A stretch of DNA of 64,000 nt. Source: Aridibacter sp965216195 (GTDB lineage: Bacteria; Acidobacteriota; Blastocatellia; Pyrinomonadales; Pyrinomonadaceae). The translations under genes were made by a program, and so were the position numbers. The notes under the pieces were generated by a model. The model made no database searches and was not told where the DNA came from. It saw only the letters and a program-made list of their open reading frames with translations. The stretch is from positions 3,410,001-3,474,000 of the forward strand of contig OZ244151.1 of assembly GCA_965216195.1 (NCBI GenBank). Direction: 5' to 3'. Shown in pieces: positions 1-7,444 of the stretch (the stretch's first letter is position 1; every line of letters starts with the position of its first letter).

Positions 1-1512
1 TTGATGGAAGGAATTTCGTACGAATCGGCTTCGATGGCCGGGCATTTGAAACTCGGAAACCTGATCTACTTATATGACGACAATGAAATAACGATTGAAG
101 GCGGGACGGATTTAGCTTTTTCTGAAGACGTGACCCAGCGCTTTGAATCTTGCGATTGGCACGTTTCGATGGTTGAGGATGGAAATGATCTTACGGCGAT
201 TGAAACTGCGATTCGTGACGCTCAATCCGTGACGGATAAACCTTCGCTGATTCGAGTTAAGACAACGATTGGATTTGGAATGCCAAATGCCGGAACGGCC
301 GACGCACACTCGGATGCGATCGGCGATGAGGGCGTGGCGGAAACAAAGCGCAATTTAGGCTGGGACGAAGATAAGAAATTTTATGTGCCGGATGAAGTTT
401 ATGCACATTTTGCGGAATCTGCCGAAAGAGGTGCGGAGCTTGAGGCCGATTGGAACAAATTACTTGCAGGCTATACCGAAGCAAACGGCGACGCTTTTCA
501 AAAAATTGCAAACAACCAACTCCCCGAAAACTGGGAGGAAAAGCTGCCGAGTTTTGCAGATGTAAAACAAGCTGCTACAAGGGTTTACAGTGGAGATGTA
601 ATCAACGCGATTGCCGATGATATTCCAAACATGATCGGTGGTTCGGCAGATCTTGCGCCTTCAAATAAGACCGACATTAAATCGAGCGATTCCCTGTCAG
701 CGAGCAACTACGGAGGACGAATAATTCACTTTGGAATCCGCGAACACGCGATGGGCTCTTTGATGGTTGGGATGGCGCTTCACGGCGGTTTGATTCCTTT
801 CGGCGGAACATTTATGACGTTTTCGGATTATATGCGTCCAGCGATCAGACTGGCTGCACTTTCCGAGCTCCAAACGGTCTTTGTTTTCACACACGATTCA
901 ATCGGACTCGGCGAAGACGGACCGACGCATCAATCGGTAGAACACGTCACTGCGCTCCGTGCTATTCCTAACTTACATGTAGTAAGACCATGTGACGCCC
1001 ACGAAGTTCGCGAAGCGTGGCGAATTGCTTTAAAACGTAACCACGCACCGACAGCGCTTTCGCTTTCTCGTCAAAAAATAGACCTGATCGACCGCGAAAA
1101 ATTTGCGTCGGCAGTTGGAACACAAAAAGGTGCATATATTTTGGCGGAAGCGGAAGGCGGAACTCCCGAATTGATCATCATCGCAACGGGAACGGAGGTT
1201 GGACTTGCGATGAAAACCCGTGAAGCACTCCAATCTGAGGGCACACCTACTAGAGTGGTTTCTATGCCTTGTATGGAACTCTTCGAGGAGCAGACCGACG
1301 AGTACAAAGCAGAAGTCTTGCCGGAGGATGTTACGGCTCGCGTAGCGATCGAAGCCGGTGTCCGACAGGGTTGGGAACGCTATATCGGCTTAAAAGGCGT
1401 TGCGATCACGGTTGATAAATTCGGAGCCTCTGCCCCTGCAGATGTCGTTTTTGAGAAATACGGATTTACTGTTGAGAATGCCGTGGAGAAGGCGAAAAAG
1501 CTTATTTCATAA
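1..1512 (+). CDS. tkt: Transketolase, C-terminal 503 residues (5' end outside window)
   Basis: Transketolase moves two-carbon ketol units between sugar phosphates in the cytosolic non-oxidative pentose phosphate pathway, using thiamine diphosphate. The window opens inside the ThDP-binding domain: the first codons read LMEGISYES, which in full-length enzymes directly follows the GDG motif, so TTG/ATG at the edge are internal codons. About 155 N-terminal residues are missing (family length about 660). Visible landmarks are GGSADLAPSN, the pyrimidine-domain REHAMG with the catalytic Glu, the phosphate-binding DSIGLGEDGPTHQ, and the C-terminal FGASAPADVVFEKYG. The frame is intact and ends at TAA 1510-1512. 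The next gene pair is separate. Confidence 0.96.
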   Translation: MMEGISYESASMAGHLKLGNLIYLYDDNEITIEGGTDLAFSEDVTQRFESCDWHVSMVEDGNDLTAIETAIRDAQSVTDKPSLIRVKTTIGFGMPNAGTADAHSDAIGDEGVAETKRNLGWDEDKKFYVPDEVYAHFAESAERGAELEADWNKLLAGYTEANGDAFQKIANNQLPENWEEKLPSFADVKQAATRVYSGDVINAIADDIPNMIGGSADLAPSNKTDIKSSDSLSASNYGGRIIHFGIREHAMGSLMVGMALHGGLIPFGGTFMTFSDYMRPAIRLAALSELQTVFVFTHDSIGLGEDGPTHQSVEHVTALRAIPNLHVVRPCDAHEVREAWRIALKRNHAPTALSLSRQKIDLIDREKFASAVGTQKGAYILAEAEGGTPELIIIATGTEVGLAMKTREALQSEGTPTRVVSMPCMELFEEQTDEYKAEVLPEDVTARVAIEAGVRQGWERYIGLKGVAITVDKFGASAPADVVFEKYGFTVENAVEKAKKLIS

Positions 1513-1609
1513 CATTCGGTGCACAGACGTTAGTATCAGGAAATCTTACACAGAGTTAACAACTATTGACAATAATTCTTACCCTGCTATTCTAGTTTTG
1601 GTGAAATCT

Positions 1610-1879
1610 ATGTCAAAGTCAACGCTTACGATCGCATTCCCAAAACAAATGAAGGACCAGCTGGAAGAGGTTGTCTCTGCTGATGGTTATGGAAACACAA
1701 GCGAATTTTTCCGCGATCTCTTTCGCGACTACTTAAAAAGACGCCAACGTCAAAAACTAGAAGCGATGTTAGTGGAAACTCTCGAGAGAGGTGACTTTTC
1801 TCCGGTTACATCTCACGACTTCGAAGATATTAAGAACCGGGGGCTCGCAAGAATAGAGAAGCTAAAGCAAAAATCATAA
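1610..1879 (+). CDS. ParD/CopG-like ribbon-helix-helix antitoxin
   Basis: This is an 89-residue protein. Residues 1-45 have the ribbon-helix-helix pattern: an alternating strand MSKSTLTIAFPKQM, then helices around YGNTSEFFRDLFRDYLKRR, typical of ParD antitoxins. The charged C-terminal tail (to about residue 89) would wrap the toxin. ATG at 1610 gives the expected ParD N-terminus. GTG at 1601 in the same frame would add only VKS, so the start is not fully certain. The stop codon is immediately followed by the ATG of the ParE-like gene, so the two are surely co-transcribed. By family knowledge, antitoxin and complex repress their own promoter in the upstream 1513-1609 gap. Confidence 0.85.
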   Translation: MSKSTLTIAFPKQMKDQLEEVVSADGYGNTSEFFRDLFRDYLKRRQRQKLEAMLVETLERGDFSPVTSHDFEDIKNRGLARIEKLKQKS

Positions 1880-2194
1880 ATGACATTATCGATTGAGAGA
1901 AGCATCGAATCCAAACGCGATGTTGAGGAGATTTTTGTTTATATTGGTATCGACAATATCGAAATCGCAACAAAATTCCTGGTTGCTGTTGAAGATTGCT
2001 ATCGGTTAATAAGTGAACAACCTAGAATAGGCAGTCCCTTACGCTTTGAAAATACTCGACTTGACGGTGTAAGAGTCTGGCAAATACCTAAGTTTGAGAA
2101 TTATCTCATCGTATATTTGGTTAGGGACGAAACGATTAAGATTCTACACGTGCTAAATTCGAGGCGAAATTTCGACCTAATTTTTGATTCTTAA
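1880..2194 (+). CDS. ParE/RelE-family toxin
   Basis: This 104-residue protein has the ParE fold signature: an N-terminal SIESKRDVEEIFVYIG helix hairpin, a middle ISEQPRIGSPLRF and a C-terminal strand set VWQIPKFENYLIVYLV ... IKILHVLNSRRNFDLIF. Known ParE toxins poison DNA gyrase and RelE relatives cut mRNA. The sequence alone does not decide which, although the GSPLRF and HVLNSRR pattern fits ParE better. It begins with no gap after the antitoxin stop. Its last 18 bases overlap tail-to-tail with the convergent secreted-protein gene. The module looks intact. Confidence 0.85.
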   Translation: MTLSIERSIESKRDVEEIFVYIGIDNIEIATKFLVAVEDCYRLISEQPRIGSPLRFENTRLDGVRVWQIPKFENYLIVYLVRDETIKILHVLNSRRNFDLIFDS

Positions 2195-2776
2195 ACTAAT
2201 CTTTTTCCTCTTCTCACACTCAATTCGCCAAAAAGGATACACAATTTTTCCGTTTTTGCTCACCCATTCTCCCTTCCATTTAAAACCTCTGTCCGAAATT
2301 TCGTAAAAAGTAAGTCTTGAAACTCCTTCCATGCCGTTTGGCGCTTTTTGATCTCGTTTCAAAACAATGTTACCTGATTTTTCGGTTCCACCTGTCCATG
2401 TTGATGGAGTTGCGGTTGGCGAATTCGCACTAAAAAAAGTTACGTACCACTGAGATTTTTTGGGATCAAATTGACGCACACTGGTAGTATGATTTCCGTC
2501 AGATTTCCAACTCTCGTCCTGAACAGCCCTTCCGTTCATAATGTACTTAAACTGCCAGACGGAATCCTCGGGATCCTTGAATTTTCCATCCCGTCCTCGC
2601 TGGGAGGACTTGCAGTCGCTTATCCCTTTAAGCTTTGAGTAGTTTTTTACTTGCTGTGGAGCGTTAGGGTGGGGCTTGCCGAAAGGGTCTTCATCGCTTG
2701 CTCTATATTGCTCCTGAGCAAAAAAATTTAGCCCCAACGAAAACACACCAAGGATAATAAAGGTAAGCTTTTTCAT
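2177..2776 (-). CDS. Secreted protein of unknown function (possibly DUF1579-like)
   Basis: A 199-residue protein with a clear signal peptide (MKKLTFIILGVFSLGLNFFA, cleavage near AQ-EQ), so it is periplasmic or exported. The mature part contains WQFKYIMNGRAVQDESW, WYVTFFSANSPT and YEISDRGFKWKGEW. This is a beta-rich pattern like proteins that carry a residual lipocalin-type DUF1579-like fold, but I cannot assign the family firmly. It has a single cysteine pair (in SDCKSS and IECEKR). It converges on the ParE-like gene and overlaps it by 18 bp. No catalytic residues can be argued. Confidence 0.7.
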   Translation of the reverse strand: MKKLTFIILGVFSLGLNFFAQEQYRASDEDPFGKPHPNAPQQVKNYSKLKGISDCKSSQRGRDGKFKDPEDSVWQFKYIMNGRAVQDESWKSDGNHTTSVRQFDPKKSQWYVTFFSANSPTATPSTWTGGTEKSGNIVLKRDQKAPNGMEGVSRLTFYEISDRGFKWKGEWVSKNGKIVYPFWRIECEKRKKISLRIKN

Positions 2777-2948
2777 AGTGCCCCATAGTTTCGCATAAAA
2801 TCGCTTTTTATGTCCTTAAGGAATTATGAAATTTTTATCAAACATTGAGCGAAAATCCAATTTCACGGATGTTGGGTCTAAGAAAACTATGCGGGCTGAG
2901 AAAAAATTAACAATTTTAGCTCAGGATGCGTCTTAATAATGAGGGAGT

Positions 2949-3902
2949 ATGAAAAAGACGATAATCCTAAGCAGCATTTTTCTTTTGGCGATTTCGGCGA
3001 TTTTTGGGCAGTTTGCGCGAAACAGAGTTCCCCATCATTTGACCGAAAACAAAATTCAATTAGGTAAATACGTACGTACCTATTACGTTTTTTCACCCAA
3101 AAACGCGGGTAAGAAACTTTTGCCGCTACTTTTTGTGTTTCACGGCGGTGGCGGAAACCCTCTTTCGACGGATCGACGTTTGGGTTTTACAGAGCTCGCA
3201 AGAAAAGAGAAGTTTATCGTGGTTTATCCTGCGGGAATTGGTCGAAACTGGAATGATGGACGGGTGACAAACGTGACCCGTGCGCATCGCGAAAACGTTG
3301 ACGATGTCGGTTTTGTGAGGGCGATGATCGAGGAAATCTCAAAGGATTATCCCGTTGATCAAAAAAGAATTTACTCGACAGGTTCTTCAAACGGCGGCAT
3401 TTTTTCACACTATATTGGCGCAAAGATCTCTGACAAATTTGCTGCGATCGCACCGGTGATTGGCGGAATCGCTGATCCTTTTCATAAAAGTTTTGATCCG
3501 GAGGAGGCAGTTTCGGTGTTGATTATACAAGGAACCGAGGATCGACTTGTGCCATATGAAGGTCATAAAGGGATAGGTCTCGGTCGTCGGCGAGATCGCG
3601 GAAAAGTGATTGGTACAGATCAAGCGTTAAAACTCTGGACGAAGCGAAACAGAACAAATAAAAATGCCGTTAAGGGGCGGCTTCCGAATACCGACCCGAG
3701 CGACGGCTGCATTGTAGAAAAATACGAATGGCGAAACGGCACAAAGAATACTGAAGTCGTTCTGTACAAAATGATTGGCGGCGGGCACACATGGGCAGGG
3801 GGAAGACAATATCTGCCGCGAAGAATTGTCGGAAACGTATGCCGCGATTTTAGCGCAACAAAAGTAATTTGGGAGTTTTTTAAGACGAAATCAAAACTTT
3901 AG
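2949..3902 (+). CDS. Secreted alpha/beta-hydrolase, PHB-depolymerase/feruloyl-esterase (LpqC-like) family
   Basis: This is a 317-residue exported esterase. Its signal peptide is MKKTIILSSIFLLAISAIFG. The mature domain has the oxyanion-hole HGGGGN at 65-70, a nucleophile elbow GSSNG with Ser147, an acid in GTEDRLVPY (Asp198) and the catalytic His280 in GGGHTWAGG, so a full Ser-Asp-His triad in the right order. Family members cleave polyhydroxyalkanoate oligomers, feruloyl or acetyl esters. The substrate cannot be told from the sequence. It is monocistronic on the + strand, divergent from the preceding secreted protein, and both products are exported. Confidence 0.85.
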   Translation: MKKTIILSSIFLLAISAIFGQFARNRVPHHLTENKIQLGKYVRTYYVFSPKNAGKKLLPLLFVFHGGGGNPLSTDRRLGFTELARKEKFIVVYPAGIGRNWNDGRVTNVTRAHRENVDDVGFVRAMIEEISKDYPVDQKRIYSTGSSNGGIFSHYIGAKISDKFAAIAPVIGGIADPFHKSFDPEEAVSVLIIQGTEDRLVPYEGHKGIGLGRRRDRGKVIGTDQALKLWTKRNRTNKNAVKGRLPNTDPSDGCIVEKYEWRNGTKNTEVVLYKMIGGGHTWAGGRQYLPRRIVGNVCRDFSATKVIWEFFKTKSKL

Positions 3903-3950
3903 TTTTTAACATCGAATGATTCTATTCTTGTTTTTCGATAGAATGCTTTC

Positions 3951-5444
3951 GTGACAGAAAACAAACCCGCACCGCCGAAAGACGCTTCTGCAATTATCCT
4001 GGTAAACGAAGACCTCACCAAAATCCTTTGGGCCAGACGTAATCCGAAAATGCGCTTCATGGGCGGCTACCATAGTTTCACGGGTGGAAAACTCGATGAA
4101 AGTGACTACAAAACCAAAGTTACAAACTGCGGGAAGCCGGAAGATGCCCCATTAATCTCTTGCGCCGTACGCGAAACATTTGAAGAAGTTGGCGTGTTAC
4201 TGGTAAGGAACGGAAATACCCTTACTAAGGGTCAGATAGTGTCTTTACACGATGATTTGATATCCGCTAGAAGCAGCTTTGATGAAATTCTGAAGAATTG
4301 GGGACTATGGATTGATGCCGAAGATTTCAGGTATGCCGGAACCTGGACGACTCCCGAATTTTCGCCTATTAGATTTCGAACGAAATTCTTTTTGGCGAAG
4401 TGCCCGCAAAAACAGATTCCAAGATCAGCTACTTCAGAAATGGAAGAAGTTGAGTTTATTGAGCCAAATGAGGCTTATGATTTATGGCGGCGATCAAAAG
4501 TCTTGGTCGCTCCGCCTGTTCTCGCTCCTATCAGGGAATTGAAAAGTGGGACCGCAGATTTTGAAAAATCACCTAAAAGGCTGTGCAAGATTGCTGCAGA
4601 AAAAGATAAAAATGCGAAGTATATTGAGTTAAACTCAAGAATCATATGCCTGCCTTTACGAACAAAGACACTCCCTCCAGCAACCCACACAAACTGTTTT
4701 ATTGTTGGGAGTAAACGATTTATCGTAATTGACGCTGCGACACCTTTTCCCGAAGAACAGCAAAAGCTTTTCAATCTTATTGATCAGCTAATTCAAAACG
4801 GCGGCGAATGCCAGGAAATCGTCGTTTCGCATCTGCATCCGGATCACTTCGGCGGCGAGGGAGAGCTAAAGAAATATTTGCTCGAAAAACACAATGTTGA
4901 TATCCCGATATCTTCACATAAAATAACTGCAAAAAGCCTTAAGGGAAAAGTGGAAATCGAGAAATTCATTGAAGATAAACACACTTACATATTGCAAGAT
5001 AATCGAAATGATTCGTTTCGATTTGAGGTTCTTCATACACCCGGGCATGCGCGCGGGCATCTGTGTTTTTACGACCGGGAGTTTGGGTTTTTACTCTCGA
5101 GCGACAATGTAGTGGGTTTAGGCACTGTGGTGATCGCGTCTCCGGAAGGAAATATGTCTGAGTATCTGGGTTCGCTCGGAAGAATGAAGAATCTGCCTGA
5201 CCTAAACTTTCTTTGCGGGTCTCACGGGTCGGCAGTTTCAAATGCGAAAGGGAAAATTCAGGAATATATTGATCATCGATTAAAAAGGGAAACCCAGATT
5301 TTCGATATATTGGCGAAAGGAGTAAGCGACATTTCGGACATCGTTCGGAGGGTATATGTCGGGCTCGACCCTGAATTGTTACCGCTCGCTAAAAAGTCGG
5401 TAGAGGCGCATCTCGAAAAGCTGCGTTCTGAAAAAAGAATCTGA
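3951..5444 (+). CDS. Nudix hydrolase fused to a LACTB2-like metallo-beta-lactamase hydrolase
   Basis: One 497-residue polypeptide carries two hydrolase domains. Residues 10-185 are a Nudix fold whose box runs from GG45-46 to R74-E75-T-F-E78-E79-V-G81, with about 14 extra residues between the glycine and REXXEE, as in CoA-type or NUDT19-like members. Residues 225-430 are an MBL fold with HLHPDH (294-299), His366 in HTPGH, Asp385 in SSDNV and a late GSH. Residues 440-497 resemble the winged-helix tail of LACTB2-like proteins. The start is GTG at 3951, with no better ATG upstream. A cytosolic housekeeping or nucleotide-clearing role is inference. Confidence 0.85.
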   Translation: MTENKPAPPKDASAIILVNEDLTKILWARRNPKMRFMGGYHSFTGGKLDESDYKTKVTNCGKPEDAPLISCAVRETFEEVGVLLVRNGNTLTKGQIVSLHDDLISARSSFDEILKNWGLWIDAEDFRYAGTWTTPEFSPIRFRTKFFLAKCPQKQIPRSATSEMEEVEFIEPNEAYDLWRRSKVLVAPPVLAPIRELKSGTADFEKSPKRLCKIAAEKDKNAKYIELNSRIICLPLRTKTLPPATHTNCFIVGSKRFIVIDAATPFPEEQQKLFNLIDQLIQNGGECQEIVVSHLHPDHFGGEGELKKYLLEKHNVDIPISSHKITAKSLKGKVEIEKFIEDKHTYILQDNRNDSFRFEVLHTPGHARGHLCFYDREFGFLLSSDNVVGLGTVVIASPEGNMSEYLGSLGRMKNLPDLNFLCGSHGSAVSNAKGKIQEYIDHRLKRETQIFDILAKGVSDISDIVRRVYVGLDPELLPLAKKSVEAHLEKLRSEKRI

Positions 5445-5510
5445 GTTTTTTTGGAACTTTTTTGGCATCGGCGTGTCTAATTAGAGACATCTGAAGGTGT
5501 GGGTTTAGAT

Positions 5511-6188
5511 ATGATGTCAAAAAGAATTTTGTTTATTGCCTGTTTGTTTAGCTTGGCTTTTGCATTTGCCTGTCAGACCGATTTTCAAACCATCGCCCAG
5601 CAGGATCCGATCGGTTTTTTGGTTATCACGCATAAGGAAAAACCAAAGCTTTCTGATATAGAGTCCGACAAAATCCGCGCAATTCTTGAGAGCGCTAACG
5701 AGCAAATAGATACAACGACTTCCTACACTCAAAAGTACTATACGATCTCTTATCCGAATGGCGATGTTCCCAAAACGACGGGTGCCTGTACCGATGTCGT
5801 TATTCGTTCGCATCGCGCGGCCGGTATTGATCTTCAAAAAGAAGTTCATGAAGATATGAAGGCGAATTTTTCTAAATATCCAAAGAAATGGGGATTGAAA
5901 AAACCCGATACAAATATCGATCATCGTCGCGTTCCAAACTTGCGAAGATTTTTTGAGCGAAACGGAAAGTCTCTGTCAGTAAGCAAAGAAGGATCTAACT
6001 ACAAACCGGGCGATATTGTTTCCTGGGATCTAAACGGAAAGGGTTTAACTCATATCGGCTTGGTTTCAAATATCTGGAACGAACAAGAAAAACGCTACCT
6101 CATAATTCACAATATCGGCAGCGGAACCGAACTCGAAGATCGCCTTTTCGAATGGGAGATCACCGGTCACTACCGTTTCTTCAAATAG
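5511..6188 (+). CDS. DUF1287 lipoprotein (YijF-like, NlpC/P60-type fold)
   Basis: A 225-residue protein with a lipoprotein signal: MMSKRILFIACLFSLAFAFAC, where the cysteine after AFA is the lipobox residue, so it is probably anchored in the envelope. The rest matches DUF1287: SYPNGDVPKTTGACTDVVIR holds the candidate catalytic Cys, and GDIVSWDLNG and LTHIGLVS hold the candidate His. IIHNIGSG follows. The family is related to cysteine peptidases/amidases, but its reaction is unknown. ATG 5511 and ATG 5514 are both possible. GTG 5499 would add four residues before the signal and has its purine stretch too close. Confidence 0.85.
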   Translation: MMSKRILFIACLFSLAFAFACQTDFQTIAQQDPIGFLVITHKEKPKLSDIESDKIRAILESANEQIDTTTSYTQKYYTISYPNGDVPKTTGACTDVVIRSHRAAGIDLQKEVHEDMKANFSKYPKKWGLKKPDTNIDHRRVPNLRRFFERNGKSLSVSKEGSNYKPGDIVSWDLNGKGLTHIGLVSNIWNEQEKRYLIIHNIGSGTELEDRLFEWEITGHYRFFK

Positions 6189-6227
6189 CCGCTTGTTACC
6201 CGATGACAAACGATTTAAATTCTTAGG

Positions 6228-7172
6228 GTGAAAACCGTTTTAACAACTTCGCCCGCGGAAGCCGCCGAATTTATTAAGAAAGGGGGTATCGCTGCGTTTC
6301 CAACCGAGACCGTTTACGGGCTCGGGGCTAACATTTTTAATGAGAAAGCGATCAAAAAGATCTTCACCGCGAAAAAAAGACCTTCGGATAATCCACTCAT
6401 TGCGCACGTAGCAAATATCGCTCAGATTAAATTGCTTACTGAAGAGGTAGGTGAAACTGCACAAAAATTAATCGATGAATTTTTCCCAGGTCCGCTTACT
6501 TTGGTTTTGCCAAAGGCTGACAGCGTGCCTCATATAGCAACGGCTAATCTTGAAACAATTGGCGTCAGGATGCCAGGAAACGATTTGGCGCTCAAATTTT
6601 TGGGTGAGTGCGATACGCCTTTGGTTGCGCCATCGGCAAATCTTTCGGGAAAGCCGTCACCCACGAGTTGGACAGCTGTTTTCGAAGATCTCGACGGAAG
6701 AATCGATTGCATTTTACAAGGGGAAACAACTGAAATCGGTTTAGAGTCAACCGTTTTGGATTGCACACTCGGAACACCTCTGATTTTAAGAGCAGGGGCG
6801 ATTACGCTGGAACAGTTGAGAAAAGCTGTTCCTGAAACAGAAATTTATAAACCAAAGAACCATGAAAAACCACGCAGTCCGGGATTAAAACATAAACATT
6901 ATTCGCCAAAAGCGAAAGTGGTTTTAGTGAATTCAAGATTCAAGATTCAAGATTCAAGAACACGTGCATTTATTGGTTTAAGTAAGCCTAAAGAAGAATT
7001 TGATTTTATAAAACTTTGTAAATCAGTCGAAGATTATGCCCATTCATTTTTTGATTTTTTTAGAACGTGTGATCAACAAAACATAGAAGTAATTTACTGC
7101 GAAAAGGTTGATAAAACAGGCTTAGGTTTGGCTTTGATGGATAGACTACAAAGAGCTGCATTACCCAAATAG
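6228..7172 (+). CDS. tsaC: L-threonylcarbamoyladenylate synthase (Sua5-type TsaC)
   Basis: This enzyme makes threonylcarbamoyl-AMP from Thr, bicarbonate and ATP, the first step of the universal t6A37 tRNA modification. The 314 residues split into a YrdC domain (about 1-205; FPTETVYGLGAN, KKRPSDNPLIAHV, FPGPLTLVL, PSANLSGKPSPT, GLESTV) and a C-terminal Sua5 domain (after SPGLKHKHYSPKAKV), so it is the long Sua5 form. The start is GTG at 6228, just upstream of the conserved SPAEAAEFIKKGG. The hinge at about residues 235-245 is encoded by four tandem 7-nt repeats. Confidence 0.93.
   Translation: MKTVLTTSPAEAAEFIKKGGIAAFPTETVYGLGANIFNEKAIKKIFTAKKRPSDNPLIAHVANIAQIKLLTEEVGETAQKLIDEFFPGPLTLVLPKADSVPHIATANLETIGVRMPGNDLALKFLGECDTPLVAPSANLSGKPSPTSWTAVFEDLDGRIDCILQGETTEIGLESTVLDCTLGTPLILRAGAITLEQLRKAVPETEIYKPKNHEKPRSPGLKHKHYSPKAKVVLVNSRFKIQDSRTRAFIGLSKPKEEFDFIKLCKSVEDYAHSFFDFFRTCDQQNIEVIYCEKVDKTGLGLALMDRLQRAALPK
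6931..6958 (+). repeat. Four tandem copies of attcaag inside tsaC
   Basis: Four perfect, contiguous 7-nt units (attcaag) lie in the linker between the YrdC and Sua5 domains of TsaC, encoding the NSRFKIQDSR stretch. Because the unit is not a multiple of three, gain or loss of one copy would shift the frame and cut off the Sua5 domain. Confidence 0.9.
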
Positions 7173-7444
7173 GTAAGGCTGAACCATGCTGCTTGTAGAG
7201 ATAATCTAATAATGCCAACTTAAGAGTAGAAATGGCACGCGAGCCGCGTGCGCTCCGACGAAATCAAGGTCTTTATGGATAATGCCGGATATTTTAGAAA
7301 ACGATACAAACGGTTAGGGATGGACTGATAAAAGTTAAGAAAGTTTTTCAAAAATATCAAATACTACAAAGAGGAGTTAGAAAGCCTTCTGACTTATAAT
7401 TTCCGCTTGGTCTATTTTTCGCAAACCCTTTTCTAAAGGGTATA
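7173..7444. other. Intergenic region with a short hairpin and a 3' repeat copy
   Basis: No gene is seen between tsaC and the convergent metalloprotease. A perfect 7-bp stem (gcacgcg/cgcgtgc, loop agc) lies at 7235-7251. The part next to the protease stop (7339-7435) is a copy of the 95-bp repeat described separately. A weak stem accctt/aagggt near 7429-7441 could help to end protease transcription. Confidence 0.6.
7339..7435 (-). repeat. 95-bp repeat downstream of metalloprotease 1 (copy 1)
   Basis: This stretch closely matches 13525-13620. The shared core includes actacaaagaggagttagaa and tatttttcgcaa, with roughly a dozen differences and one indel by eye. Both copies lie directly after the stop codon of a zincin gene on the minus strand, so they may be conserved 3' untranslated sequence left from duplication of the receptor-protease cassette. 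Confidence 0.8.

Noticed and set aside
1..6. TTG/ATG at the window edge as the real transketolase start
   Set aside because: The codons are the LM of the conserved thiamine-binding segment, so the gene continues upstream.
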